From assembly GCF_032341995.1 (NCBI RefSeq), contig NZ_CP135438.1:186001-250000 (forward strand): a stretch of 64,000 nt of DNA, read 5' to 3'. Below, piece after piece: positions 48,922-58,612 of this stretch; position 1 is the first letter of the stretch; every line of letters begins with the position of its first letter. A program made the translations under genes and the position numbers. This DNA is from Domibacillus sp. DTU_2020_1001157_1_SI_ALB_TIR_016. GTDB lineage: Bacteria; Bacillota; Bacilli; Bacillales; Domibacillaceae. Under the pieces are notes generated by a model that saw only the letters and a program-made list of their open reading frames with translations, made no database searches and was not told the origin of the DNA.

Positions 48922-49214
48922 TACTTTTTTCAAAAATATTTATTACTAACTTTCTTTTTTCAGCATTCCCCCTTATAGCAAATTGAGATACACCTTTAAA
49001 AAAGCACTGTATAAAGCTTTGAATTTATCTTGAAGAGCGGCACTTATCAAAAATAGAAGATGTAAAATATAAATAAAGCAGAAGATCGAGATGCTAAAAA
49101 CCTATGTAAGAATTACCTTTTAGAAGAAATCCATTCTACACTTAGCATCAGGTTCCGGTTAAACTTCCGTGTAAAAGCTTGTTCTACACATAACATTTCG
49201 ATTCAAAAATATAC

Positions 49215-49525
49215 CTGAATGACAAAGGCTAGAGAGTTCTTTCGCGCGGGAGGTTTAGGAATACAGGACAACAACTACTATTGAATATCATGAACGGTCC
49301 GCGTAATATATAAATATAAGCTGCGTTGTGCGTCATAATATAAAGTTTTAACCTTTAAGCTGTAACAGGGAGTTTTACATGGAATCCGGAATGACAAGCC
49401 TCGTTCGTTTTCTAGCCAATGAGGACAGGCAAGAAGGTTTCTGCGAACACCCACTTTGAGGAGTGGTGGTTTAAAACTTTCTTCTATTCAACAACGGCAA
49501 AGGCGGCTTACTTACATACTACTTT
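49215..49525 (+). repeat. Repeat copy A (uninterrupted)
   Basis: About 0.3 kb matching, with scattered differences, the two flanks of the TnpB element (59254-59326 and 60776-60970). Shared stretches include AATATCATGAACG, GTAATATATAAAT, TATAAAGTTTTAACC and GGTTTCTGCGAACACC. Short frames such as EYHERS and MTSL.RFLA.ED are visible but broken here. The gene-free stretch 48922-49600 holds nothing else I can name. Confidence 0.75.
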
Positions 49526-49599
49526 ATACTTCACCTACATATATGATCTTTATACCCTGAAAGTAATCCCTTAGGCGACTTTAGATGAATCTCAACATG

Positions 49600-49632
49600 A
49601 AAAAAACAGCCCATATACCGGGCTGTTTTTTT
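49600..49632. terminator. Terminator of the SNF2 gene
   Basis: AAAAAACAGCCC/GGGCTGTTTTTTT hairpin, 55 bases after the stop at 49687; T-runs on both strands. Confidence 0.8.
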
Positions 49633-49686
49633 GCGCAGTCACTTGAGATCTTTATGATTAACCTACTCTTTGTTTCCTGATTCCCG

Positions 49687-52600
49687 CTAAATCATCAGTA
49701 TTTCACGAATATCCTCTTCGGTAAGCGCTGATGATGATTTCTCTTCAGAATCAATAATTTCTTCAATTAGATCCCTCTTTTTCTCTTGCAGTTCATTCAT
49801 CTTTTCCTCGATTGTACCGCGGGCAACAAACTTAATGACCTGTACATCATTTGTCTGGCCGATGCGGTAGGCACGGTCAGCTGCCTGCTCCTCGACTGCA
49901 GGATTCCACCACATGTCATACAGGATCACTGTATCGGCACCTGTCAGATTGAGGCCGGTTCCGCCCGCCTTCAGGGAAATGAGAAATAAATCACGTTCAC
50001 CGTCATTAAATCGACTACATTTTTCCACCCGTTCTTCTGATGAAGTTTGTCCATCCAGGTAGAAAAAAGGGAGTCCTTGACTGGCCAGCTCCCTCCCTAT
50101 TAACTTAAGCATTTGCGTAAACTGCGAGAAAATCAATACTCTTCTTCCAGACAGCTTTGATTCCTCTATAATATGCATCAGCTGTTCAAGTTTCGCTGAG
50201 CTTCCTTTGTATCCATCCACAAACAGGGCTGGATGACAGCAAATCTGTCGTAAACGAGTTAACCCCGCCAGGACTCTGATACGATTTTTTCGAAGTGTGT
50301 CCTTATCCAGATGCTTCAAGGTGTCGTGCCTTAGTTTCGCCAAGTAAGCAGCATATAGCTTCTTCTGATCAGGAAGCAGCTCCACTAATTCCATCGACTC
50401 AACTTTTTCAGGAAGCTCTGACAGTACTTCTTCTTTCATTCTCCGAAGCAAAAATGGACGGATCCTGCGGGCGATCTTTTTCCTGGAGAGCTGACTGTAT
50501 TCCTTTAAACCAAGGAACAATTCAGGAAAGACAACGTGAAAAATCGACCAAAGCTCCTCCAACGAATTTTCCACCGGTGTACCTGTGAGGGCAAAGCGAT
50601 AATCTGCTTGTATCTTCTTTACTGCTTTTGCTGTTTGTGTAACAGGATTCTTAAAAGCCTGTGCCTCATCAAAAAACACGGTGTAAAAAAATTGTTTTTC
50701 GTACCACACTTTATCTCTTACTAACAAAGAATAGGAAGTAATGACAACGTCTACACCCGTTACATTCTTCTGTATATTGAACCGTTCCTTTTTATTTCCA
50801 TCCACGACAACCGCTTTTACTTCCGGGGCAAATTTTTTGATTTCGCCGAGCCAGTTATACGTTAAAGATGAGGGGCAAACAATAAGGACCGGGCGCTTCT
50901 TTTCCTGGATATAAGGAAGCTCAGACAGGATAAATGCAATGCTCTGCAGTGTTTTCCCCAGTCCCATATCATCGGCAAGAATCCCTCCAAACCCATAACG
51001 AGCAAGCGTCTTCATCCATTTGTACCCCTGCTTTTGATAAGCATACAATATCGACTCCAAACTCTCTGGCACCTCAAACTCTAAACTGCCTGGATTACGG
51101 ATTGTTTCCAAGAATTGACGGAATGATTTCTCTAATGTGAAGACATGATTATCATCAGAATCAAGAAGCTGAAGCCCCCGGGTAACGGGAAGACTTACGC
51201 CACTTTCCAGATCTTCCTTTTGTGCCGGAAGTGTTTTAAGGAAACGGTTAATTTCTTCAAATTCCCTTGTCTCCAAGGAGAGGAGTGATCCATTCCGCAA
51301 GCGGTAATACTTCCGTTTCTCCTCTAGGGCCAGTAGAACTTCACGTATCTGTTTTTCAGGAATGCCCTCCATTTCAAATTTAAATTCCAGCCAATTGGTT
51401 CTTTCTTTTTGGATGCTGACTTTAATTCGAGGCAGAGCATTCCCTTTGAAAAGCCTGTTTCTCACTGAGGTAGTGGCGTATACTTGTACAAGCTTTTGCA
51501 GTTTCGGAACAACATTATGCAAAAACTCATACTCAAGCTTCTCATTATGCAATAGGTATCCGCTGTCAGTCTTGGAAAAAGAACTTTCCTCCATCAGCTG
51601 CAGGATTGCATCTTCTTTCTCCACGTCTCTTACCGGCACGAAGCCTTTTCCGAGCTCCCGGCCTTCCAGCGGATTGAGGACAATACTTTCATATTGAAAT
51701 TCCAGCCCGGCAAGCAGGCGGTTTTTCACACGGTCTAAATACAGCCTTGCAACCAAGGGTGTTTTAAGCCATTTTTTAGAGACCTCTTCTGCTACCTGGA
51801 CCTGGCCGATTTTTTTTAAACCTGGAACCACGTTTTCTAAAAAGTAATTCATTTTCTCCTGAGGAATAAAAATTTGATTGGAGCCTGAGGCTTCCAGCAT
51901 CTGTTTAAGTTCTGAAAGGCGCTCGCTTTCCTCACTGCCCACCTGAATTAATCTATCCTCAAACAAAACAGACTGATAAGCGTTCAGCATCATTACCTCG
52001 CCGAGCCCCTTGATCTTCAGTTGATATCCCTCACTCGCTGCTGCTGAAAGGTCAAACTGCAAAGGAAGTACTTTATCCGATAAGCGTAAACTATCAAACG
52101 TATTTCCGCCATGCGCCAGCTTCATTAATGGGGCTCTTGTCAGCACAGGAACAAGACGCACCCAGGAAGATGGTGGAATAAGCAGCATGTTAGGGCGGAT
52201 TGTATAGGCAGATTTGTCTGGCAGTGCGTTCACATATATTTTTTCATCATAAACCACTTGGATAAGCTGCTGAATAACCGCATCTGTTTCTTTTTGAAAG
52301 CAATGAAGGCTTGGATGGTAGGTAAATGAAAGCGAAAGCAGGCTTGGCTTACCTTCTTTCACCTGCTCCAGGAAATCCCGGATATTTTGCACATGGACCG
52401 AACCGATTCTTAGTTCTATTCCGAACATGAATTGTCCCTGGCTCATGTTGACGACTTTACACGTAAACTCCGTATCAAGAACCTGCCTTTTTTCAAAGTG
52501 AAGCTGAGACTTGCTTGAACGTTTAGGCTGGTTGTTGAAAAGGTTTAGCAGACCTTCTGTCAGTGCCTGATTTGCTGCGGAATCGACCGGACGCTCACTT

Positions 52601-52905
52601 GGAATAACAGGGAGCGTCCCTTCTCGCTGATGTCGGTAGATCGACAGTAATACGGCCGCAATATGCTGACAATCCTTTTGGAAAGAAGCCAGCACCGGGC
52701 AGCTGCATTTCGTATGAAGCCCGCCATTGGCATCTATTTTTATGGTGACATGGAAGTCTTCCATTCCTGTAACAGTCGCTTCACAGCTTTCAGGACTGTA
52801 ATTTTCGAATGTTACTTTATTAGCACGGTAAAAAGAATCTCCTCGTTTGAATGAAGCGGTGCCGCACATGTCTTTAATGATTTTTTGATTCAATTGTATA
52901 TTCAA
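49687..52905 (-). CDS. SWIM-SNF2 family ATPase/helicase
   Basis: 1072 residues. The N-terminal SWIM zinc finger is CSCP...CQHI at about 68-82. A long bacterial SNF2-associated region follows. The ATPase has Walker A DDMGLGKT near 645-652, FFDEAQAFKNP near 745 and LTGTPVENS. The second RecA lobe has RVLIFSQFTQML, SLKAGGTGLNLTGAD and DRAYRIGQ, all SNF2 hallmarks. Family known: DNA-translocating ATPases (YwqA/HepA-like) that remodel protein-DNA or transcription complexes; specific role unknown. Long single gene with its own terminator. Confidence 0.92.
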   Translation of the reverse strand: MNIQLNQKIIKDMCGTASFKRGDSFYRANKVTFENYSPESCEATVTGMEDFHVTIKIDANGGLHTKCSCPVLASFQKDCQHIAAVLLSIYRHQREGTLPVIPSERPVDSAANQALTEGLLNLFNNQPKRSSKSQLHFEKRQVLDTEFTCKVVNMSQGQFMFGIELRIGSVHVQNIRDFLEQVKEGKPSLLSLSFTYHPSLHCFQKETDAVIQQLIQVVYDEKIYVNALPDKSAYTIRPNMLLIPPSSWVRLVPVLTRAPLMKLAHGGNTFDSLRLSDKVLPLQFDLSAAASEGYQLKIKGLGEVMMLNAYQSVLFEDRLIQVGSEESERLSELKQMLEASGSNQIFIPQEKMNYFLENVVPGLKKIGQVQVAEEVSKKWLKTPLVARLYLDRVKNRLLAGLEFQYESIVLNPLEGRELGKGFVPVRDVEKEDAILQLMEESSFSKTDSGYLLHNEKLEYEFLHNVVPKLQKLVQVYATTSVRNRLFKGNALPRIKVSIQKERTNWLEFKFEMEGIPEKQIREVLLALEEKRKYYRLRNGSLLSLETREFEEINRFLKTLPAQKEDLESGVSLPVTRGLQLLDSDDNHVFTLEKSFRQFLETIRNPGSLEFEVPESLESILYAYQKQGYKWMKTLARYGFGGILADDMGLGKTLQSIAFILSELPYIQEKKRPVLIVCPSSLTYNWLGEIKKFAPEVKAVVVDGNKKERFNIQKNVTGVDVVITSYSLLVRDKVWYEKQFFYTVFFDEAQAFKNPVTQTAKAVKKIQADYRFALTGTPVENSLEELWSIFHVVFPELFLGLKEYSQLSRKKIARRIRPFLLRRMKEEVLSELPEKVESMELVELLPDQKKLYAAYLAKLRHDTLKHLDKDTLRKNRIRVLAGLTRLRQICCHPALFVDGYKGSSAKLEQLMHIIEESKLSGRRVLIFSQFTQMLKLIGRELASQGLPFFYLDGQTSSEERVEKCSRFNDGERDLFLISLKAGGTGLNLTGADTVILYDMWWNPAVEEQAADRAYRIGQTNDVQVIKFVARGTIEEKMNELQEKKRDLIEEIIDSEEKSSSALTEEDIREILMI

Positions 52906-53114
52906 AGAGTGTACTCCTTTATTGCGGATGTTCCGTTGTTTCTGCGGTACGTTTACTTCTATTTGCTCTGTAACATAAAGATATCGCTTATTTGCTGATA
53001 ATTTTGCTTAAATCTATATTGCTTTGGGTGAAATGATTCATTTCCATTCTATTTGTTATATTCAATATAGCATACGTATTTAATATGTTGCATTTATAGA
53101 TCAGCAGCTAACCC

Positions 53115-53159
53115 AAAACAGGCGTCATCCCTTGATGATCAAGGGATGACGCCTGTTTT
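53115..53159. terminator. Perfect long hairpin between divergent genes
   Basis: AAAACAGGCGTCATCCCTTGA with its exact complement and a three-base loop, T-run on both strands. No gene ends here on either strand. Confidence 0.65.
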
Positions 53160-53317
53160 ATTGTACATTTGCGAATGCAACATAATTCCTTTTATATTGC
53201 ACTAAGTAAGATGGATTAACAAAGCAGTATAGTTAAATAAAAGTTTGGAAAATAAAGGTTTTTTGATAACCTTCAAAGAAATTATTAGTCCATACACTTT
53301 CTCAGGGAGGCTACATA

Positions 53318-54334
53318 ATGCCTGTAATTAATATAATTGTATGGGGGGAAAAGAGAGTGAATTCTAATACTAGAAAGTTAACATACAATGAAACCGAAAT
53401 TTATTGGAAGAAATATCAGAAATTTTTTCCTGAAGAACTGCGAATAAAAGAAAATAATCTACCAACTGAAGAATGGTGGAGTTGGAAAGATTATCATATC
53501 CATCTGGATAGAATGTCTGTTCCAAATTCGAAAATTAAAGTTATTTTTATTCATGGTGCAGGCGGAAACGGAAGACTATTCGCACCATATGCAAGAATGC
53601 TACAAGTGCATGGATATGATATTGTATCCCCAGACCTCCCTCCTTATGGTCTCAGTTACAAGGAGTCATTAAAATCCACGGATTACCACGAATGGATAAA
53701 AATAATGACTGAGTTCATCGAACAGGAATTTAATCGAGACGGAAAGCCAATTGTTTTATTGGGGGCGAGCATTGGAGGCATGCTTGCATATCATGTGGCA
53801 AGTCTGAGCAAACAAGTAAAAGGTTTGATTGTAACGACTTTCGTGGATACAAGTAATCAGAAAGTTCGTGATCAAATTGCCCCAAACAAACTAATAAGCC
53901 GCTTGGGTAAATTCACGTTAGATAATTTCTTTTTTGTATTGGATTCGTTTCGAATTTCTGTTTCAAAAGTATCGAGAATGAAATTAATTACAAATAACTT
54001 TGATCTGACAAAACTTATTATGAACGATCCTCGAGCCGCAGGGACAAAAGTTTCTTTACGATTTTTGAGAATATTCTTAAATATGGAACCAGTAATTGAG
54101 CCTGAATATTTCGATATTTGCCCTATTTTGCTCATTCATCCTGAAGTAGATCCAATGACACCATATAGATTAAGTGAATCTTTTTATAACCGATTACAAT
54201 GTGAGAAAAATTGTGTGATTTTAGAAGGGGCTGGTCATTTTCCAATAGAACAACCGGGTGTGGAACAGATGAAAACAGCCCTCCTAAAATTTTTAATTGA
54301 AATAGAAAATGACTTAGAGCTGATAGAAGACTAG
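53318..54334 (+). CDS. Alpha/beta hydrolase
   Basis: 338 residues. FIHGAGGNGRLFAPYARML begins the fold (about 75-93), the nucleophile Ser is in LLGASIGGMLAYH (near 146), Asp is likely in HPEVDPMTP and His in GAGHFPIEQPG. No signal peptide. The ATG has GGGAGG eight bases upstream. Substrate unknown. It is followed by a terminator, so it is a single gene. Its codon use is more AT-rich than its neighbours, which may hint at transfer. Confidence 0.85.
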   Translation: MPVINIIVWGEKRVNSNTRKLTYNETEIYWKKYQKFFPEELRIKENNLPTEEWWSWKDYHIHLDRMSVPNSKIKVIFIHGAGGNGRLFAPYARMLQVHGYDIVSPDLPPYGLSYKESLKSTDYHEWIKIMTEFIEQEFNRDGKPIVLLGASIGGMLAYHVASLSKQVKGLIVTTFVDTSNQKVRDQIAPNKLISRLGKFTLDNFFFVLDSFRISVSKVSRMKLITNNFDLTKLIMNDPRAAGTKVSLRFLRIFLNMEPVIEPEYFDICPILLIHPEVDPMTPYRLSESFYNRLQCEKNCVILEGAGHFPIEQPGVEQMKTALLKFLIEIENDLELIED

Positions 54335-54382
54335 TTTATACAATGTTGACGATCGTTAAAGAATTTTATTATAAAATCGAAC

Positions 54383-54407
54383 GAAGCTGTCATTTTGGCA
54401 GCTTTTC
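54383..54407 (+). terminator. Terminator of the alpha/beta-hydrolase gene
   Basis: AAGCTG-TCATTTTGG-CAGCTTTT hairpin 50 bases after the stop. Confidence 0.65.
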
Positions 54408-54534
54408 TTATTGTGCTAACTGGCAGGTTAATTGAAGAATAAATGAAAAATAAATATAGATACATCCTTAGTATTAGCCCTAGTATAAGAAAATTACGGG
54501 CAACAGATAATAAATGAAAAGGAGGTTAAACATA

Positions 54535-54702
54535 ATGTCACAAGAGGATAACAATATACATGGAAAAACCCCAGGCATACTAAAGGATGATATGGATAGA
54601 GAACCAATAGGAGATCGTTTAAATAGCGATAACGCATTTAGCGACAAAGGCTTAAACAATGCACGTTTAACCCGCGAAGCTGTGAAGAAAGGAAAGCAAT
54701 AA
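54535..54702 (+). CDS. Small acidic/polar protein of unknown function
   Basis: 55 residues from the ATG at 54535, with AAAGGAGG nine bases upstream. The sequence is hydrophilic and likely unfolded (MSQEDNNIHGKTPGILKDD...GDRLNSDNAFSDKGLNNARL). I do not recognise the family. Small polar proteins of this look are common in spore-forming Bacilli, but no spore role is shown. A terminator follows at 54713. Confidence 0.6.
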   Translation: MSQEDNNIHGKTPGILKDDMDREPIGDRLNSDNAFSDKGLNNARLTREAVKKGKQ

Positions 54703-54712
54703 AATAAAGATA

Positions 54713-54743
54713 CGGCCAGTTTTATTTGTCTGGCTTTTTTGTG
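54713..54743 (+). terminator. Terminator of the small polar protein gene
   Basis: GCCAG/CTGGC stem followed by TTTTTT. Confidence 0.65.
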
Positions 54744-54814
54744 CCTCGATCCCCCGCTGGATAGCGGCTTTTCTTGTTAAACTAACGGCGGGGACTTTAG
54801 TTGAAGAAGGAACG

Positions 54815-54849
54815 AAAAAAGCTGATGTCACGGAAAGGACATCAGCTAA
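54815..54849 (-). terminator. Terminator for the globin transcript
   Basis: On the minus strand AGCTGATGTC, 8-base loop, GACATCAGCT, TTTTTT. About 190 bases after the globin stop. Confidence 0.65.
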
Positions 54850-54905
54850 GTTTGTCATCAGTGTTATTGATATTAAAAAGCGTATGTAATTCTAAATAGC
54901 AACAG

Positions 54906-54956
54906 GCTGTCCCCACATTTAGTAAAAACTGAATGTGAGGACAGCCCCTTTTTGAT
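54906..54956 (+). terminator. Hairpin with plus-strand T-run
   Basis: GGCTGTCC-CACATT and AATGTG-GGACAGCC with small bulges, followed by CCTTTTT. No plus-strand gene ends directly before it. Confidence 0.5.
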
Positions 54957-55040
54957 GTAACATAATTATATTTATGTGGCCTTGTAGATTAAAATTCATA
55001 TTCGATTTTCTTCAAATAAACCACCCGTAAATGGAACCAG

Positions 55041-55403
55041 TCATTTATAAATAATATCTTCTCTTAGCGAAGCAACTTTACTTAACGCTTTATCTATATC
55101 TGCTTCACTTACTCCAAAGTGAGCAAGAGCAGCATGAAGATGGTTTGCAATAGCATCAAAATGGGCTGGCTGTATATTCATTCCTTCGTGTGCTTTTGCC
55201 ATTGATTTTCCTGAATACTGATTGGGGCCACCTAATGCAAAACTAATAAATTTTGTCTGATGACGTCGTTGTTTTTCCATATCTGTGTGTTTAAAAAAGT
55301 GATTAACTGTATCATCCTTAAGAACCAATTCGGAATAAAAATAGTCCACGACTTTTGCAATCGCTTCTTCTCCGCCAACTTTTTCATAAAGTGTCTGTTC
55401 CAT
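55041..55403 (-). CDS. Truncated haemoglobin, group I
   Basis: 120 residues with LYEKVGGEEAIAKVVDYFYSELV at the N-terminus, FFKHTDMEKQRRHQTKFISFALGGPNQY and KAHEGMNIQPAHFDAIANHL, the latter around the proximal His. Length and motifs fit group I truncated globins (TrHbN), which bind O2 and NO and often detoxify NO. It is a single gene. Confidence 0.9.
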   Translation of the reverse strand: MEQTLYEKVGGEEAIAKVVDYFYSELVLKDDTVNHFFKHTDMEKQRRHQTKFISFALGGPNQYSGKSMAKAHEGMNIQPAHFDAIANHLHAALAHFGVSEADIDKALSKVASLREDIIYK

Positions 55404-55669
55404 TGATATACACTCCTATCTAGACGTTTGTAATAACATTTTCCCCAAGAATGTCAGGTGCAATCCTATAGATTATCATCAAGCACTAATATCCCACTCT
55501 TTTTATTTTATTATGTATTCAGTACCCTTTCCGAAATCACTTACAAACAGTTACCTTTGGGCCAGGGGTTTCTTAAAAACAATTCCTGTATTTATATAAC
55601 AGCCAAAAAAGGCCTTAAATTTTAAAATCTGGTCGTTTCCAGTTGCATTTATGTTGGGCTAAAGGGTGT

Positions 55670-56620
55670 TTAATTCTTTTCAACATTTCTTGTTCTAGTT
55701 AGAATTGTTTCCCCTTTAGCTTCAACTATCTTCAAAAATATTTGAGCAACTGCTGGATCAAATTGAGTACCTATATTTTTACGAATTTCATTAAGAGCAT
55801 ATTCTAAATTCTTCTCACTTTGGTAAATACGGTTAGAAGTCATTGCATCAAAAGAATCAGCTACAGCTATAATCCGGGCAGCTATGGGTATTTGTTCGCC
55901 TTTTAATCCTTCAGGATAGCCTTTACCATCAAACCTTTCATGATGATATAAAACCATATCCAAAACACCATTGTGCTTAAACAACGGAACGTGTTTCAGT
56001 ATCTTGTATCCAATAGTTGGATGTTTCTTTATCTGCGAAAATTCTGTTTCTGTTAGTTTAGACCTTTTCGTTAATATTGATTCAGAAACACCTATTTTCC
56101 CGAAATCATGGAAAATTCCCCCAATATAGATATTGTCACATTCTTTTTTAGAAAATTTCATTTCCTGTGCAATCATTTCTGCATAGCGGGCTACATTTTC
56201 CGAATGATTAGCCGTATAGGAATCTCTTGAGTCAAGGGCATTTGCTAAAGCACGTGTTAAATGAACAACATTTTTTCTTTCCCTAAGATATCTTTTTATC
56301 AATACAGATAAACTGCAAGATACTAAAAAATAGGTAACCCAAGCCAAAAGAAAAACTTCTACTTCAGGCATTCCTAATGGTGAAAAGTGAAAACGGAGCA
56401 GTGTAACTAACCCTGTTGCTATGACTTGCAGTGGCTTATTCTCAAAAGCAAAACCTATTAATACTACTGTCAAAAGGTAAAACCCTGTTAAGCTTACCTC
56501 TGGGTAAACATAGGCATCCATAAATAAGTTTAACCCTAGACAAACAGCTAACACATAACGATAAGGTATAGGGTTTTGCAGCAAAAACTCTAATTTATTT
56601 ACGCGAATTGTCTGATCCAT
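55670..56620 (-). CDS. Membrane HD-GYP phosphodiesterase
   Basis: 316 residues from the ATG at 56620 (GGAGG upstream). Four or five hydrophobic segments lie in the first 125 residues. The HD-GYP domain has HSENVARYAEMI, GIFHDFGKIGV (HD pair), HPTIGYKIL and HHERFDGKGYPEGLKGEQIP with the GYP motif. Family known: hydrolysis of cyclic di-GMP to pGpG/GMP. It lies after a diguanylate cyclase gene in the same direction; a hairpin (56678-56698) between them suggests a partial transcriptional break. Confidence 0.88.
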   Translation of the reverse strand: MDQTIRVNKLEFLLQNPIPYRYVLAVCLGLNLFMDAYVYPEVSLTGFYLLTVVLIGFAFENKPLQVIATGLVTLLRFHFSPLGMPEVEVFLLAWVTYFLVSCSLSVLIKRYLRERKNVVHLTRALANALDSRDSYTANHSENVARYAEMIAQEMKFSKKECDNIYIGGIFHDFGKIGVSESILTKRSKLTETEFSQIKKHPTIGYKILKHVPLFKHNGVLDMVLYHHERFDGKGYPEGLKGEQIPIAARIIAVADSFDAMTSNRIYQSEKNLEYALNEIRKNIGTQFDPAVAQIFLKIVEAKGETILTRTRNVEKN

Positions 56621-56677
56621 ATGCTCCTCCATTTTAGCTCTATTGCTCATTATTCAGCATAAATATCTATATTGAGT

Positions 56678-56698
56678 TAAAAAACCTAAAGGGTTTTA
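56678..56698 (-). terminator. Weak terminator between the cyclase and phosphodiesterase genes
   Basis: AAAACC-CTTTA-GGTTTTTT on the minus strand, a short stem with T-run. Confidence 0.4.
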
Positions 56699-56768
56699 CG
56701 AATACCGAGACCCGAATTTCCCTTATCTTGTCAAAACTGGACTACCTTAAGCTCAGCCTTTACCTAAC

Positions 56769-57803
56769 TTATTGAACTAAGTTTTGGGTGGTATACAATT
56801 TATAAGCTGACGTTCCTTCTTTCTTTGCCTGGTACATGGCTATATCCGCCTTCTTTAACAATGTCTCGCCGTCTTGTCCATCCTGAGGAGAAAAGGCAAT
56901 TCCAATGCTCGTAGATACAAATACCTCACCTTCTTGTAATTTTATAGGATGACTTAAATTAGATATAAGATGTTCAGCCATTTTTGAGGCTTCTTCAATA
57001 TGCTTTATTTCGGGCATAATGAGTAAGAATTCATCTCCGCCTATTCTGGCAATCAGATCTTTTTCGCCTAAGCATTCTCTAAACCGAAAGGCAACTTGTT
57101 TTAGCAGCATATCTCCAGCGGAATGGCCTAATGTGTCATTAACAGCTTTAAACCGATCTAAATCGAACAGCATAACAGCTACTAAATCACCGCTTTTTTT
57201 TGCTTCCTCTAAAGCCATTTTCAATTTTTCTTCAAAGAATCTTCGATTCGGTAACTCGGTTAATTCATCATGATAAGCTAGATATTGAATTCTTCCCTCT
57301 GCGTACTTCCGTTCGCTAATATCCCGAATAATACCGGTAAAATAAATAGTATCTTTTATCTTCCAAGAAGAGAGGGAAAGCTCTATAGGGATTTCACTTC
57401 CATCTTTTTTCAACCCACGTAATTCTACCGTTTTCCCTATAACTGTAGCTTGGTTTGTCGAAAGGAAACGCTTAATTCCTCTGTCATGAGCTTGCCGAAG
57501 AGCCGGAGGAATGAGAAGATGCAGCTTCTTTCCTAGTATCTCTTCTTCTTTATACCCGAATATCGTTTCAGCCCCTTTATTCCAGGAAGTAATAGTAGAC
57601 TCGCTATCGGCCAGGATAATGGCATCTTTTGCAGATTGTATGACTGAATGGAATTGCTCTCGGCTATTTTGCAGTTCTTCCTCGACTTGCTCACGCATTC
57701 TTTTTTGCTTAGACCTAGAAATCCAACCAGTAATAACCAATGTGCACATTGCAACCATCATAATATCAATCAGTATTTCCTTACCCAATAAGGTTTCAAT
57801 CAT
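56769..57803 (-). CDS. PAS-GGDEF diguanylate cyclase
   Basis: Makes cyclic di-GMP from two GTP. 344 residues: one membrane segment near the N-terminus (about 10-27), a PAS domain at about 45-165 (AKDAIILADSESTITSWNKGAETIFGY...), then GGDEF with DELTELPNRR, FDLDRFKAVNDTLGHSAGD and the intact RIGGDEFL near 254. The inhibitory RxxD five residues ahead of GGDEF is not present. A c-di-GMP-I riboswitch with a terminator sits in its leader, so its product feeds back on its own transcription. Confidence 0.92.
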   Translation of the reverse strand: MIETLLGKEILIDIMMVAMCTLVITGWISRSKQKRMREQVEEELQNSREQFHSVIQSAKDAIILADSESTITSWNKGAETIFGYKEEEILGKKLHLLIPPALRQAHDRGIKRFLSTNQATVIGKTVELRGLKKDGSEIPIELSLSSWKIKDTIYFTGIIRDISERKYAEGRIQYLAYHDELTELPNRRFFEEKLKMALEEAKKSGDLVAVMLFDLDRFKAVNDTLGHSAGDMLLKQVAFRFRECLGEKDLIARIGGDEFLLIMPEIKHIEEASKMAEHLISNLSHPIKLQEGEVFVSTSIGIAFSPQDGQDGETLLKKADIAMYQAKKEGTSAYKLYTTQNLVQ

Positions 57804-57967
57804 ATGATCTCGCGCCCTTTTTTAAAGTTATAATTTATCTATTTCTTGGGAAAACCACGCAAAAGTGTGATTTATATAGAATCAGAAAAATTGGTGGTAG
57901 TCTTGCAAAAAATAAATGCGATCGTACATCATTACCCCTGTAGTCCCCTGCTTAAAATTTTTAAGCA

Positions 57968-57994
57968 CAAAAAAACCACCATAAAGATGATGGA
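57968..57994 (-). terminator. Expression-platform terminator of the riboswitch
   Basis: On the minus strand CCATCA-TCTTTA-TGGTGG followed by seven T. It lies about 70 bases after the aptamer and 165 before the cyclase start. Confidence 0.75.
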
Positions 57995-58059
57995 TGCACA
58001 GATACAGAAGTTATAACGATAATAATGCAAAATAACCCCTGATCTATATAGCCAATCTC

Positions 58060-58146
58060 TTTCGGTAACCCGGCAGTCCTAGCTGAGTTAAACTTTAGAC
58101 CCGTAGCTTTGCGTCCTTACCTTCGATAAGTTTGCCGTTATCAAAG
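58060..58146 (-). promoter_or_regulatory. Cyclic di-GMP-I (GEMM) riboswitch
   Basis: On the minus strand the aptamer reads GGCAAACTTATCGAAGG, then GGACGCAAAGCTACGGGTCT, then ACTGCCGGGTTACC. These are the conserved GEMM-I blocks: the GGCAAAC entry, the GGACGCAAAGC core, and the GCCGGGTTACC end with the tetraloop receptor. Promoter TTGTTT (58198-58193), 17-base spacer, TATAAT (58175-58170) lies upstream. Downstream are a terminator and a PAS-GGDEF gene. Confidence 0.92.
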
Positions 58147-58169
58147 AAAATGTATATTTGTCTTCTGTT

Positions 58170-58198
58170 ATTATAATCTCGTTAGGGTGTGGAAACAA
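58170..58198 (-). promoter_or_regulatory. Promoter of the riboswitch-cyclase transcript
   Basis: TTGTTT, 17-base spacer, TATAAT on the minus strand, about 25 bases ahead of the aptamer. Confidence 0.7.
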
Positions 58199-58560
58199 TT
58201 CAGAGCGTTCTTACTTGTTTTGACGTTGTTATTATACTAAAGTTAACAATCCAAACTTTGGATATGAATACTACGTTAAACATAAAGGTAACAGGTTAAA
58301 GTTCAATAATTAAAGTTGTATATCCATGTAGGAGAGTATGATGAGCATAAGCAGAATCTGTTTTATGATGAAAAAATCTTGAACATCTTCTCCGAGCACA
58401 TACATGTAGATCGGCTGGTTCTGATAAAAAATCGAGCGATAAATGGTGCTGCGGGAGAAAATGAATCCGGTAAGCGGGTCTTTTGCTTGAAATCCACTTT
58501 GCCAAATGTGTATTCATCCATTCTTTTGACCAAGAATCTAAAAGCCCTGCCTTTCTCCGC

Positions 58561-58612
58561 AACGAAAAGTCCATGTGGCTTAACAACTCGCCACATGGAC
58601 TTTTCGTTTTTT
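58561..58612 (+). terminator. Perfect hairpin terminator with no clear gene
   Basis: AACGAAAAGTCCATGTGG and its complement around a 12-base loop, then TTTTTT. Frames on either strand at 58296-58630 do not match anything I know; a decayed gene is possible. Confidence 0.6.
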
